From Clostridium cibarium (GTDB lineage: Bacteria; Bacillota; Clostridia; Clostridiales; Clostridiaceae): a DNA stretch of 64,000 nt. The stretch is taken from assembly GCF_014836335.1 (NCBI RefSeq), contig NZ_JACSRA010000011.1, forward strand, positions 1 through 64,000, in the 5' to 3' direction. The notes beneath the pieces were generated by a model. That model saw only the letters and a list, made by a program, of their open reading frames with translations. It was not told where the DNA came from and searched no databases. The first letter of the stretch is position 1, and every line of letters begins with the position of its first letter. Positions 44,515-53,430 of this stretch are shown here, in pieces. Made by a program: the position numbers and the translations under genes.

Positions 44515-46033
44515 ACTTTAATACCTCCGGAAAATAATTTGCTCCATCTGTTATAAATTCGCAATGTGGGCACCTCGGCATAGGTAACCCTTTGGGTTTT
44601 AGTTTTTTTCCAGACCTTACTACATATATCATAAAATCATTTAATTTAGCATTAGGATTAGCTAATAATGCTTCATTTAATGCATATACTTCTGCATGTG
44701 AACCTGATCCTAATGTCTTATTAGAATAACTATCTAATATATTTTTAGGCATATTATCTAATCTTTCTTTAATTAAAGGATGAAGTTCTCCTGGAACTTT
44801 TCCTTTAATATTATTTATTCCAAAATAATATTTTCCTGTACTAGTGTCTAGAACTCCAGCAACTGCTGGACCTAATTCTCTCTTAGAGATTCCTGATTTA
44901 TATAATCTTTCCACCTCATCGTTAACAGCACCACGCAAATTAATTCTATTATTAATTTGATCAGAAGTTAACGTACCATATTTATTTCTTAAGTAGTCAA
45001 GTCTGCTTATTTCAGGATTACTTACACTTTCAGCACCAGTACCACCCTTAACCTTCTTAAGTAGTACCATCTGTGCTATAAGTCCAGCCGTATAACCAGT
45101 ACAATAAGCTAATCCCTTTTCATCCTTTGCATCAGATACTTGTTGTGCTATTCCTTCAACTATAGTGGAAGGATCATCAAGGACAGCTTTTATCATTTCG
45201 TTATCCTTATAAAAGTCTTCTTCCGCTCCCTTAAGCCAGTCTGGAGTGTCCCCTGTTACCTTAGATATTACAACAGCTACGGCTCCTACGGCATATACAA
45301 AAACGTCTTTAACTAGTCCAACTAGTCCTTTAATTAAATCTTCTACTGACTTAATCACTCCGTCTACAAAGTTTCCTACCATTTGAGAAAAATCTATAAT
45401 TCCATCAACTATTCTTTCCCATGTAGTTACATACCTCGTATATGTTTCATGGGCTCTGCTGGCATAATTATTGTCCATCTCTTCATAAGGAACTACCTTG
45501 CTATTAAATAGATTATTCATATAATCTATTTCGGAATCAAATCCACTCTTATATGAATTAATTATATCCCAAATTTCCTCTATTTTTCTATAATTTCTTT
45601 CTTGATTTTCTTTTTCTTCTTTACTGTCCGAGAAACTTGGAAAACTTCTATATGTTGAAACATTATACCTTATAATTCCTATTCCAGTACAGTCACCTAT
45701 TATTGACTGCATATTCCACCATATATCATCTCTGTCTACTCTCATAAGTCCTTGATAACTCATTGGATGTATTATTCCTGTCATTTCATCATGGAAACCA
45801 CTAAAAAGTTTATATAAATCTTCTAATTCTCCCTTGCAGGCACTTATATCACCTTTTAAGTCTTCATGCTTGCTTATTAGTGCCGCTACAGCTTCTCCGC
45901 TGTTTTCGCTCTCAAGCCTGCTATTTATATTATTTAATGATTCTTCCATGGTTTCAATTGCTGATTTATATGTAGCTATCTTATCTCTTAGATCTCCTAT
46001 TATCGCGTAATTTACCTTGATATCACTTATCAC
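44504..46033 (-). CDS. Polymorphic toxin with C-terminal YwqJ-like deaminase
   Basis: 509 residues. The N-terminal 100 residues (MISDIKVNYAIIGDLRDKIA ... SALINNINSRL-like helices) form a long helical LXG/WXG-like domain, suggesting type VII secretion. The middle (about 170-330) has a hydrophobic stretch (IKGLVGLVKDVFVYAVGAVA). The C-terminal deaminase (about 385-509) has SGSHAEVYALNEAL with the zinc His and catalytic Glu, and PMPRCPHCEFI with the CxxC ligands. The target nucleic acid or nucleotide is unknown. An immunity gene and endonuclease V follow directly. Confidence 0.85.
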   Translation of the reverse strand: MISDIKVNYAIIGDLRDKIATYKSAIETMEESLNNINSRLESENSGEAVAALISKHEDLKGDISACKGELEDLYKLFSGFHDEMTGIIHPMSYQGLMRVDRDDIWWNMQSIIGDCTGIGIIRYNVSTYRSFPSFSDSKEEKENQERNYRKIEEIWDIINSYKSGFDSEIDYMNNLFNSKVVPYEEMDNNYASRAHETYTRYVTTWERIVDGIIDFSQMVGNFVDGVIKSVEDLIKGLVGLVKDVFVYAVGAVAVVISKVTGDTPDWLKGAEEDFYKDNEMIKAVLDDPSTIVEGIAQQVSDAKDEKGLAYCTGYTAGLIAQMVLLKKVKGGTGAESVSNPEISRLDYLRNKYGTLTSDQINNRINLRGAVNDEVERLYKSGISKRELGPAVAGVLDTSTGKYYFGINNIKGKVPGELHPLIKERLDNMPKNILDSYSNKTLGSGSHAEVYALNEALLANPNAKLNDFMIYVVRSGKKLKPKGLPMPRCPHCEFITDGANYFPEVLKYEN

Positions 46034-46050
46034 ATTCCATTCCCCCTAAG

Positions 46051-46194
46051 TTACTTAACATAATGTACAGCGGAATGAAAAAAGGACACAACATCTCTTT
46101 CTAAAATAAAATGTTTATCTTCCACTTTATCCTTCAATAGATGCTCGTCCTGTATATAATAAGTCTTTGTTTCTTTATTATTTAACTTAAGCAT
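46051..46194 (-). CDS. Small 47-aa protein ahead of the deaminase toxin
   Basis: ATG 46194 follows GGAGATATAGT, a good site. The peptide begins MLKLNNKETKTYYIQDEHLL and ends SFFHSAVHYVK. It stops 18 bases before the toxin gene start, on the same strand, so it is probably the first cistron. LXG toxins are often preceded by small helical partner proteins; this one is shorter than those and not recognisable as one. It may be a reduced partner or a leader ORF. Confidence 0.5.
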   Translation of the reverse strand: MLKLNNKETKTYYIQDEHLLKDKVEDKHFILERDVVSFFHSAVHYVK

Positions 46195-46374
46195 ACTATA
46201 TCTCCATTCATCTTAATTTTATTCTATGATAAATTTAATATCGTTTGCTTAATTATAATTCCCTAGGTTTTCCCAATCCCTTTACCTATTCTACTATTAT
46301 ATCTCAATTTTGTAAACATATTTAATTACCTTTAATAAACACTTTATTTATAAAACTTTTCCTATAAAAATAAA
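46195..46374. other. AT-rich spacer
   Basis: Nothing recognisable in this AT-rich stretch. It carries the promoter region of the toxin operon. Confidence 0.4.
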
Positions 46375-46398
46375 AAAGTGGATTCCACCGAATCCACT
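46375..46398 (-). terminator. Terminator after the cellulase gene
   Basis: AAGTGGATTC / GAATCCACTT with a 4-nt loop, followed by T-rich sequence on both strands. Confidence 0.75.
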
Positions 46399-46440
46399 TC
46401 TTTGTTTGATAGAAATAATATATTAGAAATTTACTAATTC

Positions 46441-49400
46441 TTATAATAAATCATAAAGTTCAAATAAATCGCTAATATCTATTTGTCCATCCTTATTAAC
46501 ATCTGCATTTTTCTCATCTATCTTAACATTAGGGTTTAATAAGTATTTCTTTAATGATATACAATCTGCCATTGTTATAGCATGATCTCCATCTACATCA
46601 CCTAAAAGATATTCAAAATTATTCATTTTGTAAACTTTAGATACTGTTAGATTTACACCTTGATCTCCTACTAAGATACTTTGAAGTCCTGGCAAAACTT
46701 GTCCATAACTATCGTAGTCTGCAAGAGCCTTTTTATATCCATTTACCATATCTTCAAGAGTAAAGTATGCAATATTTCCAGTTCCCTTTGATTGAGTTAT
46801 TGAAGGATTTATTGCTACCCAATTTGTACCCTTTAAGTTTCCTGACAAAATTAATTGAGGAGCCTTTTCACTTGTGTATTCTACAGCTATAGCATATTTA
46901 TTTGCAAATTCAGTATTTACAAAATCTAAACCATAATAAAATGTAAGTGCTTGTCCCCAATTTGAAGAAGTTGCTTTACCATTGAAAAGTACATTTTCAT
47001 CATACTTAGAATTATCTATTGGATTATTCCAACCATCTAACATTGCTTGTAGGATTTCTGGATATACAAATTTAAGAGTTTTTCTATCGAAAATTCCCAT
47101 TGAATCACTTACATTAGCTTTAAAGTAATTATTATCCCACCATAAACATGGTATTTTATAGCTGCTTGCTACTTGTAGATAGTATTTAGCAAAGTTAACT
47201 CTATCTTGTAAATTTGATTTATCAGTAGCACCAAACTCACCCATAACAACAGGAATTCCCTTTTGCTTAAATGTTTTATCTAATAATCTAAAAATCTTAT
47301 CTATATATGATTTATCAGAATCACTAAATGTAGTTGGAGCACCAGCAGCAGTATTCATAGCAAAGTTATAAGGTATATAAGCATGGGCAGATACTGCTAC
47401 ATGATCATCCTTTGGTACTTCCATAGCAGAAACTTTAGCATAATCTGCTGCTGCACAATAAGTAGGCATCATTACAAGTCTCTTCTCATTATTTCCTCCA
47501 GTTCCACGCATTACAGAAAGTATTTTTGCATTATATTCATTTACCACATTATAATATTCTGTCTTACCTGTCCAGTCATCCCCATTTCTTGGTTCGTTTA
47601 TTGTTTCAAAGATTAATTTATCACTATAATCCTTGAAATGGTTAGCAATTTGCTTCCATATAGCACTTCCTTCATTAATAACGTTAGCTTTATTTTCTTC
47701 ATTCATCTGACCTTGTATTTTATTGTGATGAATATTTACAATAGCATACATATCATTAGCAAGTGCATAGTTTACAACTGTTTCAACACGAGACATATAT
47801 GCTGGATCAATAGTATATTTATCATCAGTATAATGCTCGTCCCATCTTACTGGAATACGAAGAGTGTTAAAACCAGCTTTTTTTAACTCGTCAATCATTT
47901 TTCTTGTTGTTACAGGATTATTCCAGCCTGTTTCTCCGCCAGTAGCTTCCAAAGTATTTCCTAAGTTCCAACCAACTTTCATGTCCTTTACTAAATCCAT
48001 AGCAGAAATGTCACGCATCTCTGTTGGATGATGATAATCAGCAGGGAATTCTGGTTCTGGTGCTACTGCTTTAATATATTGATAGTCTGATAATGTAATA
48101 TCTGCTGTAACACTAGTAACCTTATGTAGATAATTTGTTTTCTCTGTTGCATCTTTTGGTAAATAATCATTTAATAGAATTTGTTTTGTATTTCCATTTA
48201 TGCCCCAAGAAACTTTTGTTGCTAAAAATGATTCTGAATAATCTTTATTTAAATTAACTACAATATCCTTATAACCATCAGCCTTAACTGTAATGGTACC
48301 AACATGGAATTTTAATATGTTTGAATCTCCATCACCGAGATTACCATCAGCAATATTTATCCCAAAGTTTGCAGTACTGTTTGACTTTGCAAATGAATCA
48401 GTAGTACCAATAGCCTTAAGATTTGTTATATCCTTATATGCTAAAGTAGCAGTATCTCCCATATCCATCCAAGTCCAGTCATCACTAGTATTTTGGGCAA
48501 ATGCACTAGCATAAATTTTAGTTGTTTCTCCCTTTGTTGTATAGATTTCTGTTCCTGTTGTTGGTTTAGCTGATCCTGCTTTAGTATACTCATATTCTGA
48601 TAAATTAATATCAGCTGTAACACTAGTAATTTTGTGAAGATAAGTTGTTTTCTCTGTTCCGTCTTTTGGCAAATAATCGTTAAGTAAAATTTGTGTATTA
48701 GTTCCAGTAAGACCCCAACTAACCTTCTCTGCAGCATATGCTTCTGAGTAATCTTTATTTAACTTAATTACAATATCATCATACCCATCTGCTTTAATTG
48801 TAACTGTCCCTACATGGAATTTTAATGTGCTTTTATCTCCAGCAGCAAGGTTTCCATCTGAAATATTTATACCAAAGTTTGCAGTACTATTTGCCTTTGC
48901 AAGTGCACTAGTAGCAGCATCCCCTTTGAAATTTGTCACACCTTGGTATAAAAGACCAGCAGCATTTCCTATATCCATCCACGCCCAGTCATCACTAGTA
49001 TTTTGTGCAAAGGCACCAGCATAAATCTTTGTAGTCTCTCCTTTTGTATATATATCTTTCCCTGTTGTTGGTGTTACTGGCGCTTTTTTAGTATATTGAT
49101 ATTCTGCTAAAGTAATATCTGCTTTAACCCCAGTAATTTTGTGAAGATAATCTACTTTTGCTGTTGCATCTTTTGGTAAATAATCATTAAGTAAAATTTG
49201 TGTGGTATTTCCACTAATACCCCAACTAGTCTTCTCTGCAGCATATGATTCTGAATAATCTTTATTTAAATTAATTACAACATCATCATACCCATCTGCT
49301 TTAATTGTAACTGTCCCTACATGGAATTTTAATGTGCTTTTATCTCCATCAGCAATATTTCCATCAGCAATATTTATACCAAAGTTTGCAGTACTATTAG

Positions 49401-49665
49401 ATTTTGCAAATGCACTATTTGCATCAATAGCATTTAAATTAGTCACATTCTGATACAAAAGGCCAATAGTATCTCCCATACTCATCCAAGCCCAATCATC
49501 AGTGTTTTGTGTAAATGCACTAGCATAAATCTTAGTTGTCTCTCCTTTTGTTGTATAAATAGATTCTGTGGCAGCATGTACTTTTAATGAAGTATTGCTA
49601 AGGACACAGGTGAATAACATCACTAAAGCTACCAATAATGATGATATTCGTTTTTTCTTTTTCAT
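46441..49665 (-). CDS. Modular secreted GH5 endoglucanase with three repeat modules and a dockerin
   Basis: 1074 residues. Signal peptide 1-31 (cut after VHA). Three near-identical modules of about 165 residues (about 33-195, 203-372, 378-545) share KGETTKIYASAF, STANFGINIADGN, LKFHVGTVTIKADGY and QILLNDYLPKD; they look like carbohydrate-binding beta-sandwiches. The GH5 catalytic domain spans about 555-885, with acid/base Glu691 in ETINEPR and nucleophile Glu810 in VVMGEFGAT. A further beta-sandwich module and a C-terminal type I dockerin follow (GDVDGDHAITMADCISLKKY and DVNKDGQIDISDLFELYDLL, two calcium loops). The dockerin implies attachment to a cellulosome scaffold encoded elsewhere. Confidence 0.92.
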   Translation of the reverse strand: MKKKKRISSLLVALVMLFTCVLSNTSLKVHAATESIYTTKGETTKIYASAFTQNTDDWAWMSMGDTIGLLYQNVTNLNAIDANSAFAKSNSTANFGINIADGNIADGDKSTLKFHVGTVTIKADGYDDVVINLNKDYSESYAAEKTSWGISGNTTQILLNDYLPKDATAKVDYLHKITGVKADITLAEYQYTKKAPVTPTTGKDIYTKGETTKIYAGAFAQNTSDDWAWMDIGNAAGLLYQGVTNFKGDAATSALAKANSTANFGINISDGNLAAGDKSTLKFHVGTVTIKADGYDDIVIKLNKDYSEAYAAEKVSWGLTGTNTQILLNDYLPKDGTEKTTYLHKITSVTADINLSEYEYTKAGSAKPTTGTEIYTTKGETTKIYASAFAQNTSDDWTWMDMGDTATLAYKDITNLKAIGTTDSFAKSNSTANFGINIADGNLGDGDSNILKFHVGTITVKADGYKDIVVNLNKDYSESFLATKVSWGINGNTKQILLNDYLPKDATEKTNYLHKVTSVTADITLSDYQYIKAVAPEPEFPADYHHPTEMRDISAMDLVKDMKVGWNLGNTLEATGGETGWNNPVTTRKMIDELKKAGFNTLRIPVRWDEHYTDDKYTIDPAYMSRVETVVNYALANDMYAIVNIHHNKIQGQMNEENKANVINEGSAIWKQIANHFKDYSDKLIFETINEPRNGDDWTGKTEYYNVVNEYNAKILSVMRGTGGNNEKRLVMMPTYCAAADYAKVSAMEVPKDDHVAVSAHAYIPYNFAMNTAAGAPTTFSDSDKSYIDKIFRLLDKTFKQKGIPVVMGEFGATDKSNLQDRVNFAKYYLQVASSYKIPCLWWDNNYFKANVSDSMGIFDRKTLKFVYPEILQAMLDGWNNPIDNSKYDENVLFNGKATSSNWGQALTFYYGLDFVNTEFANKYAIAVEYTSEKAPQLILSGNLKGTNWVAINPSITQSKGTGNIAYFTLEDMVNGYKKALADYDSYGQVLPGLQSILVGDQGVNLTVSKVYKMNNFEYLLGDVDGDHAITMADCISLKKYLLNPNVKIDEKNADVNKDGQIDISDLFELYDLL
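48050..49575 (-). repeat. Three tandem ~500-bp copies inside the cellulase gene
   Basis: The DNA for the three N-terminal modules is highly similar (copies roughly 49575-49085, 49080-48560, 48555-48050), with shared runs such as TGTAACTGTCCCTACATGGA. The period is about 510 bases. Recent unequal duplication or gene conversion is likely. Confidence 0.75.
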
Positions 49666-49801
49666 AATAAATCATTCCTTTCATATATTTTAATAATTAT
49701 ATAAGGTATATGCTTTACTCTACCATAACATATCTTTTTTATGAACTTATTCGTCGTAAACGTTCATTATAGCTACTTAATTTATATATTTTTTACTACA
49801 A

Positions 49802-49836
49802 GAATAAAAAGCTGCACAAATTGTACAGCTTTTTTT
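49802..49836 (-). terminator. Terminator after the secreted protein gene
   Basis: AAAAAGCTG / CAGCTTTTTT stem around CACAAATTGTA, just before the stop of the minus-strand gene at 49846. Confidence 0.65.
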
Positions 49837-49845
49837 GATAAATAT

Positions 49846-50874
49846 TTATTTTCCTATATAAGGATTTCCATCAGTATCTGTAAATATTGATACACTATCA
49901 ATTGCACCTAGTGCACCATCACGATTTGTATTAAAGTAAAGCTTACCGCTATTGTCAAAATCTATACCTTCTATTTCAAATTTCTCTCCATAAGCTTTAG
50001 GTCCGCTTGTAATTCTAAAAAACAAATCATTTTTTATATTTGACCTCACTGAGTTGTTTACGGTATTATCATTTAAGTTATATGCCAATACTATGCTGAC
50101 ATTTGAAGGCAGCTTACTGTTACCTTCACTTGGTTTGGCAAGAGGTATATATATTTTATTGTTGTAATAACAAATACCTTGTCCAATATAATTTGTAAAA
50201 TCAATATCCTTATCACCTTGAGTAATTACATCTGATGAAGTTAATTTGTAGTTTAATGAAAAACCTCGAGTACAATTTAAAGTGTTATTAGAATCATCAA
50301 ATGTACCTATATAACAATATGGGCCTACTTTTACAATAAACTCCTGTTTACCATTTACAGTTTTATAATATGTTATACCAGAGAATCCTTTGTTCAAAAT
50401 AGTTCCATTGTACTTTACTGTATATGCTTTACTGAATGTATAGCCACTAGAATTTGCATTTAATTTTATAATTTTATTTTCGTATTTCCCTTCTATTGGA
50501 GCAATATAAAGTGATGTTGTAGTGCCAGAATTTACTGCTGTTATATCATTAGCATGACCTAGATCAGAACCTTTAAATCTTGCACCACTGTTGTTTTTAA
50601 GTTGGGCAAAGCCACCGCCATCTCCAATTTTTTTATAGAGCAAAATGACATCTTTGGTTTTATTATTTAATTTTGCTGAATAAATTGTATTGGTAACTCT
50701 GTCAATGCACATACCTTCCATTGCTGTATAACCAGTAACATTATTCAAGCTTCCAGTTGCATAATCTCTATACTTGTTGAAGTAACCAGTTTGTTCAAAT
50801 GCAAATGCCGTAGTAGGAATTAGAAATACAAGTAATGATGTTGTAATTAATAATTTTTTAAGTTTTTTTAACAT
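49846..50874 (-). CDS. Secreted protein of unknown function (intact copy)
   Basis: 342 residues. Signal peptide (LKKLLITTSLLVFLIPTTAF, cut after AFA). The rest is beta-rich with repeated short strands (VTNTIYSAKLNN, TSLYIAPIEGKYENKIIKLN, FIVKVGPYCYIGTFDD, GICYYNNKIYIPLAKPSEG), like a beta-propeller. A conserved FEIEGIDFDNSGKLYFNTNR closes the series. No catalytic motif is evident. A truncated, frameshifted copy lies at 53431-53918. It stands alone between the cellulase and YtaF. Confidence 0.65.
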   Translation of the reverse strand: MLKKLKKLLITTSLLVFLIPTTAFAFEQTGYFNKYRDYATGSLNNVTGYTAMEGMCIDRVTNTIYSAKLNNKTKDVILLYKKIGDGGGFAQLKNNSGARFKGSDLGHANDITAVNSGTTTSLYIAPIEGKYENKIIKLNANSSGYTFSKAYTVKYNGTILNKGFSGITYYKTVNGKQEFIVKVGPYCYIGTFDDSNNTLNCTRGFSLNYKLTSSDVITQGDKDIDFTNYIGQGICYYNNKIYIPLAKPSEGNSKLPSNVSIVLAYNLNDNTVNNSVRSNIKNDLFFRITSGPKAYGEKFEIEGIDFDNSGKLYFNTNRDGALGAIDSVSIFTDTDGNPYIGK

Positions 50875-51055
50875 TATTTTCCCCCCCCCTTATAATTGTT
50901 AGTCATATTATAGAATATATTTACATATATGTAAATCTCCAATACTTATCATACCTATTTTTGCTTTCATTATAAATTCCAATCATTTTATCAAAATCAC
51001 AATATAGATTTATAATTCATATGTTAAATTGTAATAATCAAAAGGAAATATATAA

Positions 51056-51670
51056 ATGGCATTACTTTTATCTGCACTATTATTTAGTTTATCCTCTAAT
51101 TTAGATAATGTAGTTGTTGGTATTGCATATGGAATAAAAAAGATACGGATACCAATAATTGCAAATCTTGTAATAGCATTCATAACATCTACAGGTACAT
51201 TTTTATCTATGTATCTTGGATTATATATCTCGAAATTTTTACCAAACTATATATCAAATATTTTGGGTGCTGGAGCTATTATTATGTTGGGAGGATATTT
51301 TATAATTCAAAGTATAATAAAACTTATATATGCTAGAAATTCAAAAGATCTTGCATTAAAGGATATTACTGATATGATTGAATATGCGGAAAAATCAGAT
51401 TTAGATAAATCTGGTGATATAAGCATAAAAGAAGCTATTTTTGTGGCATTCTCACTTACATTTAACAACTTAGGTACTGGAGTAGCTGCAAGTATAACAG
51501 GGGTTAGTATTCAATTTACTGTTATAGCCACATTTATTATAAGTATTCTTACAATTGTTTTTGGTGAAACTATAGGAAATCATGTATTAGGAAATTTATT
51601 AGGTAAATATGCCCCATTAATTTCAGGAATATTGTTAATAACTCTCGGTATTATTGAATTCATCAATTAG
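51056..51670 (+). CDS. ytaF: YtaF-like sporulation membrane protein
   Basis: 204 residues with about six transmembrane helices arranged as two related halves. The first has SLSSNLDNVVVGIAYGIKKI and the second has VAFSLTFNNLGTGVAASITG, the paired Asp/Asn signature of the YtaF/MntP superfamily. YtaF is linked to sporulation in Bacillus; related MntP proteins export manganese. The central segment (about 90-125) is a soluble charged loop (SDLDKSGDISIKEA). It is monocistronic, followed by a terminator. Confidence 0.85.
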   Translation: MALLLSALLFSLSSNLDNVVVGIAYGIKKIRIPIIANLVIAFITSTGTFLSMYLGLYISKFLPNYISNILGAGAIIMLGGYFIIQSIIKLIYARNSKDLALKDITDMIEYAEKSDLDKSGDISIKEAIFVAFSLTFNNLGTGVAASITGVSIQFTVIATFIISILTIVFGETIGNHVLGNLLGKYAPLISGILLITLGIIEFIN

Positions 51671-51715
51671 ATATATACCTAATTTAGCTAAATTATATTT
51701 TTACGAAGTTCAAAA

Positions 51716-51746
51716 AAGGAGCTGTTGCATATTGCAACAACTCCTT
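51716..51746. terminator. Terminator between convergent genes
   Basis: AAGGAGCTGTTGCA / TGCAACAACTCCTT with a 3-nt loop and one bulged position, flanked by A- and T-runs, serving ytaF and the minus-strand gene at 51751. Confidence 0.75.
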
Positions 51747-51750
51747 AATT

Positions 51751-52071
51751 TTAATGTGTTATAGATACTTCTCCTTCACCACCTATAATTAAAGTTTCTC
51801 CTTTTTTTATAGGTCCAACTTTTAAATACTCATTTATATTATTAAGTTTTACAAACAATATTTGAGTATTAGTAGAGTCAAGTATTGTAACAGTAGCAGA
51901 TTTATTTGGTGTTACAAGTCTAATATTACGATAATTCCCTTCATGTTCAGGCGAAACGGCATAAATACCTTGTTTAAAAGTATTTGCTATTGGTACTTGA
52001 TTCGCTTCAGAAACTTCACCAAACATAAATAGAAAAATAAATAGAAAAATTAAAAATTTCTTTGTTTGCAT
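51751..52071 (-). CDS. Small secreted protein of unknown function
   Basis: 106 residues from ATG 52071, behind AGAGGTG. Signal peptide (KKFLIFLFIFLFMFGEVSEA). The mature part (about 80 residues) is beta-rich (YAVSPEHEGNYRNIRLVTPN, SATVTILDSTNTQILFVKLN) and ends GETLIIGGEGEVSITH. No family recognised. It is divergent from the DUF2089 gene. Confidence 0.65.
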   Translation of the reverse strand: MQTKKFLIFLFIFLFMFGEVSEANQVPIANTFKQGIYAVSPEHEGNYRNIRLVTPNKSATVTILDSTNTQILFVKLNNINEYLKVGPIKKGETLIIGGEGEVSITH

Positions 52072-52207
52072 ATAATTCACCTCTTGTTATAAGTATTTTC
52101 TATCTATGTCTTTTTTATAAAAATAACATAGTTAAAATGAAATTAAAGAAACTTAACTAATTTCGCTAAATTTGACTTTAGTGAAGAAAATAAAAAGCAA
52201 TGGCTTT

Positions 52208-52274
52208 TTATTATACCTTTAACATTATTAATATAAATTTACCATTGACTTTAATAATGTTAAAGGTATAATAA
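52208..52274. promoter_or_regulatory. 23-bp perfect inverted repeat overlapping the DUF2089 promoter
   Basis: Arms 52208-52230 and 52252-52274 (TAATAATGTTAAAGGTATAA then TAA) are exact complements with a 21-nt spacer. TTGACT (52245-52250), 16 bases and TATAAT (52267-52272) make a promoter whose -10 lies in the right arm. Probable operator for the DUF2089 helix-turn-helix protein or another regulator. Confidence 0.65.
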
Positions 52275-52309
52275 TTATTATTAAAGTTAATATTAAAGGA
52301 AGTGGAGAA

Positions 52310-52609
52310 ATGAATATTGATAAAATACCAGAATGGATACTTGCTATGGAGCAGGAGGATATAGCATTTGTAAAAAACTTTGTGTTAAATTCAGGTTCAT
52401 TAAAGGAAATTGCCAAAGTATATGATGTGTCTTATCCTACAGTGAGATTAAGATTAGATAAGATTATTCAAAAGATACAACTGTATGAAAATCAAAAGCA
52501 GGAACCTTTTAGTGGGTTTATTAAAACATTAGCAGTCGAATCAAAGATAGACTTGGAAACAGCCAAAATTATTATTGAAAAATATGAAGAGTCAAAAGGA
52601 GAAAGATAG
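52310..52609 (+). CDS. DUF2089 family DNA-binding-like protein
   Basis: 99 residues. PEWILAMEQEDIAFVKNFVL then NSGSLKEIAKVYDVSYPTVR contains a helix-turn-helix (LKEIAKVYDVSYPTVRLRLD), the core of DUF2089. The usual N-terminal zinc ribbon of longer members is missing, as in short forms. It is followed by a small membrane protein two bases after its stop, a common pairing. The palindrome in its promoter suggests autoregulation. Confidence 0.85.
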   Translation: MNIDKIPEWILAMEQEDIAFVKNFVLNSGSLKEIAKVYDVSYPTVRLRLDKIIQKIQLYENQKQEPFSGFIKTLAVESKIDLETAKIIIEKYEESKGER

Positions 52610-52611
52610 TA

Positions 52612-52875
52612 ATGAGTTCTATATTAATAACAATTTTTATAGTAGCAGTACAAAATTATTTAAGTACAAGAAGATATTGGGCACTTGGAGGAATCATACC
52701 TATATTATATTTTATGTTTGCTATTTGGTTTAAAGTTTATAAAGCACCAACATTTCGAACAAGCTTACTTATAATATTAGGAGTTACATTACTGTGGATT
52801 TGGGAAAACGGGAGAAAACAATATAAAAAGAAGATTAATAAAGAAATAGATAAAATGAAATCTAAAGATATTTAG
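52612..52875 (+). CDS. Small membrane protein in the DUF2089 operon
   Basis: 87 residues with three short hydrophobic stretches (about 3-12, 24-40 and 52-68) and a basic C-terminal tail (GRKQYKKKINKEIDKMKSKD). It begins two bases after the DUF2089 stop, so it is translationally coupled. Probably a sensor or effector of the pair; function unknown. Confidence 0.7.
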   Translation: MSSILITIFIVAVQNYLSTRRYWALGGIIPILYFMFAIWFKVYKAPTFRTSLLIILGVTLLWIWENGRKQYKKKINKEIDKMKSKDI

Positions 52876-53039
52876 GGAAATTGCGTAAACCAGTAAATAA
52901 TGGAACTCTTAAAAAGAAGAGTTTTTATTATATCACAGTATTGAATTTCGCTAAATGCTATTTTTCCGAAATTTAAAAAAATAACTGTTTTAAGCCATTT
53001 GTAGAATATCAAAATAAGATTTTTAGTTTAATATTTCTA

Positions 53040-53137
53040 AATTTTTATGGTAAAAAATAAGATTTCGTGTTACCCTACACAAAATCTTATCTAACCTTCT
53101 ATTGCATCTTTTGCCCATTGTATATCTTGTTTTATAT
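53040..53137. repeat. Direct repeat, copy 1 (with 54644-54733)
   Basis: A stretch starting ATTTTTATGGTAAAAAATAA, containing a hairpin (AAGATTTCGTGT / ACACAAAATCTT) and the tail of a small gene, recurs at 54644-54733 with few differences. Confidence 0.65.
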
Positions 53138-53289
53138 CAATACTAGGATAATTTTCTTGTTTCTTCAAGATCTCCACTTAGCATTTCAACAATCTCATTC
53201 CAATATTCATCAAGATTAGGGGATGCACTATATTGATTCATAGATTCTATATACTTTAGATTATTACATATTCTATTTTTATCAATCAT
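53091..53289 (-). pseudogene. Frameshifted small immunity-like gene
   Basis: ATG 53289 after GGAGGTAGTAAG starts IDKNRICNNLKYIESMNQYS ... NEIVEMLSGDLEET. The frame hits TAG at 53143, but another frame continues ENYPSIDIKQDIQWAKDAIE to a stop at 53091. One indel would restore a protein of about 66 residues. The start overlaps the stop of the fragment at 53282, the arrangement of a toxin tail and its immunity gene. Confidence 0.55.
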
Positions 53290-53404
53290 TCTTACTACCT
53301 CCTAACATTCTTTGTGTTTCATCAGGGAATATAATTGTTATTTCACTGCTATCCCAAGCTTCAGGAAACCATGCTTGGCTAGTTCCTTCTTGTCTTATTT
53401 TCAT
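53282..53404 (-). pseudogene. C-terminal remnant of a toxin-like protein
   Basis: The 40-codon frame (MKIRQEGTSQAWFPEAWDSS then EITIIFPDETQRMLGGSKND) has no ribosome binding site and looks like the last residues of a larger protein. Its FPEAW then stop pattern recalls C-terminal tails of polymorphic toxins such as EndoU-type nucleases, but that is tentative. It ends overlapping the small immunity-like gene, so a toxin/immunity unit probably stood here. Confidence 0.45.
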
Positions 53405-53430
53405 TTTAAATACTATATTTATAATTTTGG

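Noticed and set aside
48441..48737. 98-residue minus-strand frame inside the cellulase gene
   Set aside because: Out-of-frame shadow of a repeated module; Gln-rich composition comes from the repeat.
49754..49770. cre site before the cellulase gene
   Set aside because: GTAAACGTTCATT-like sequence fits the consensus at only about 11 of 14 positions; too weak to call.
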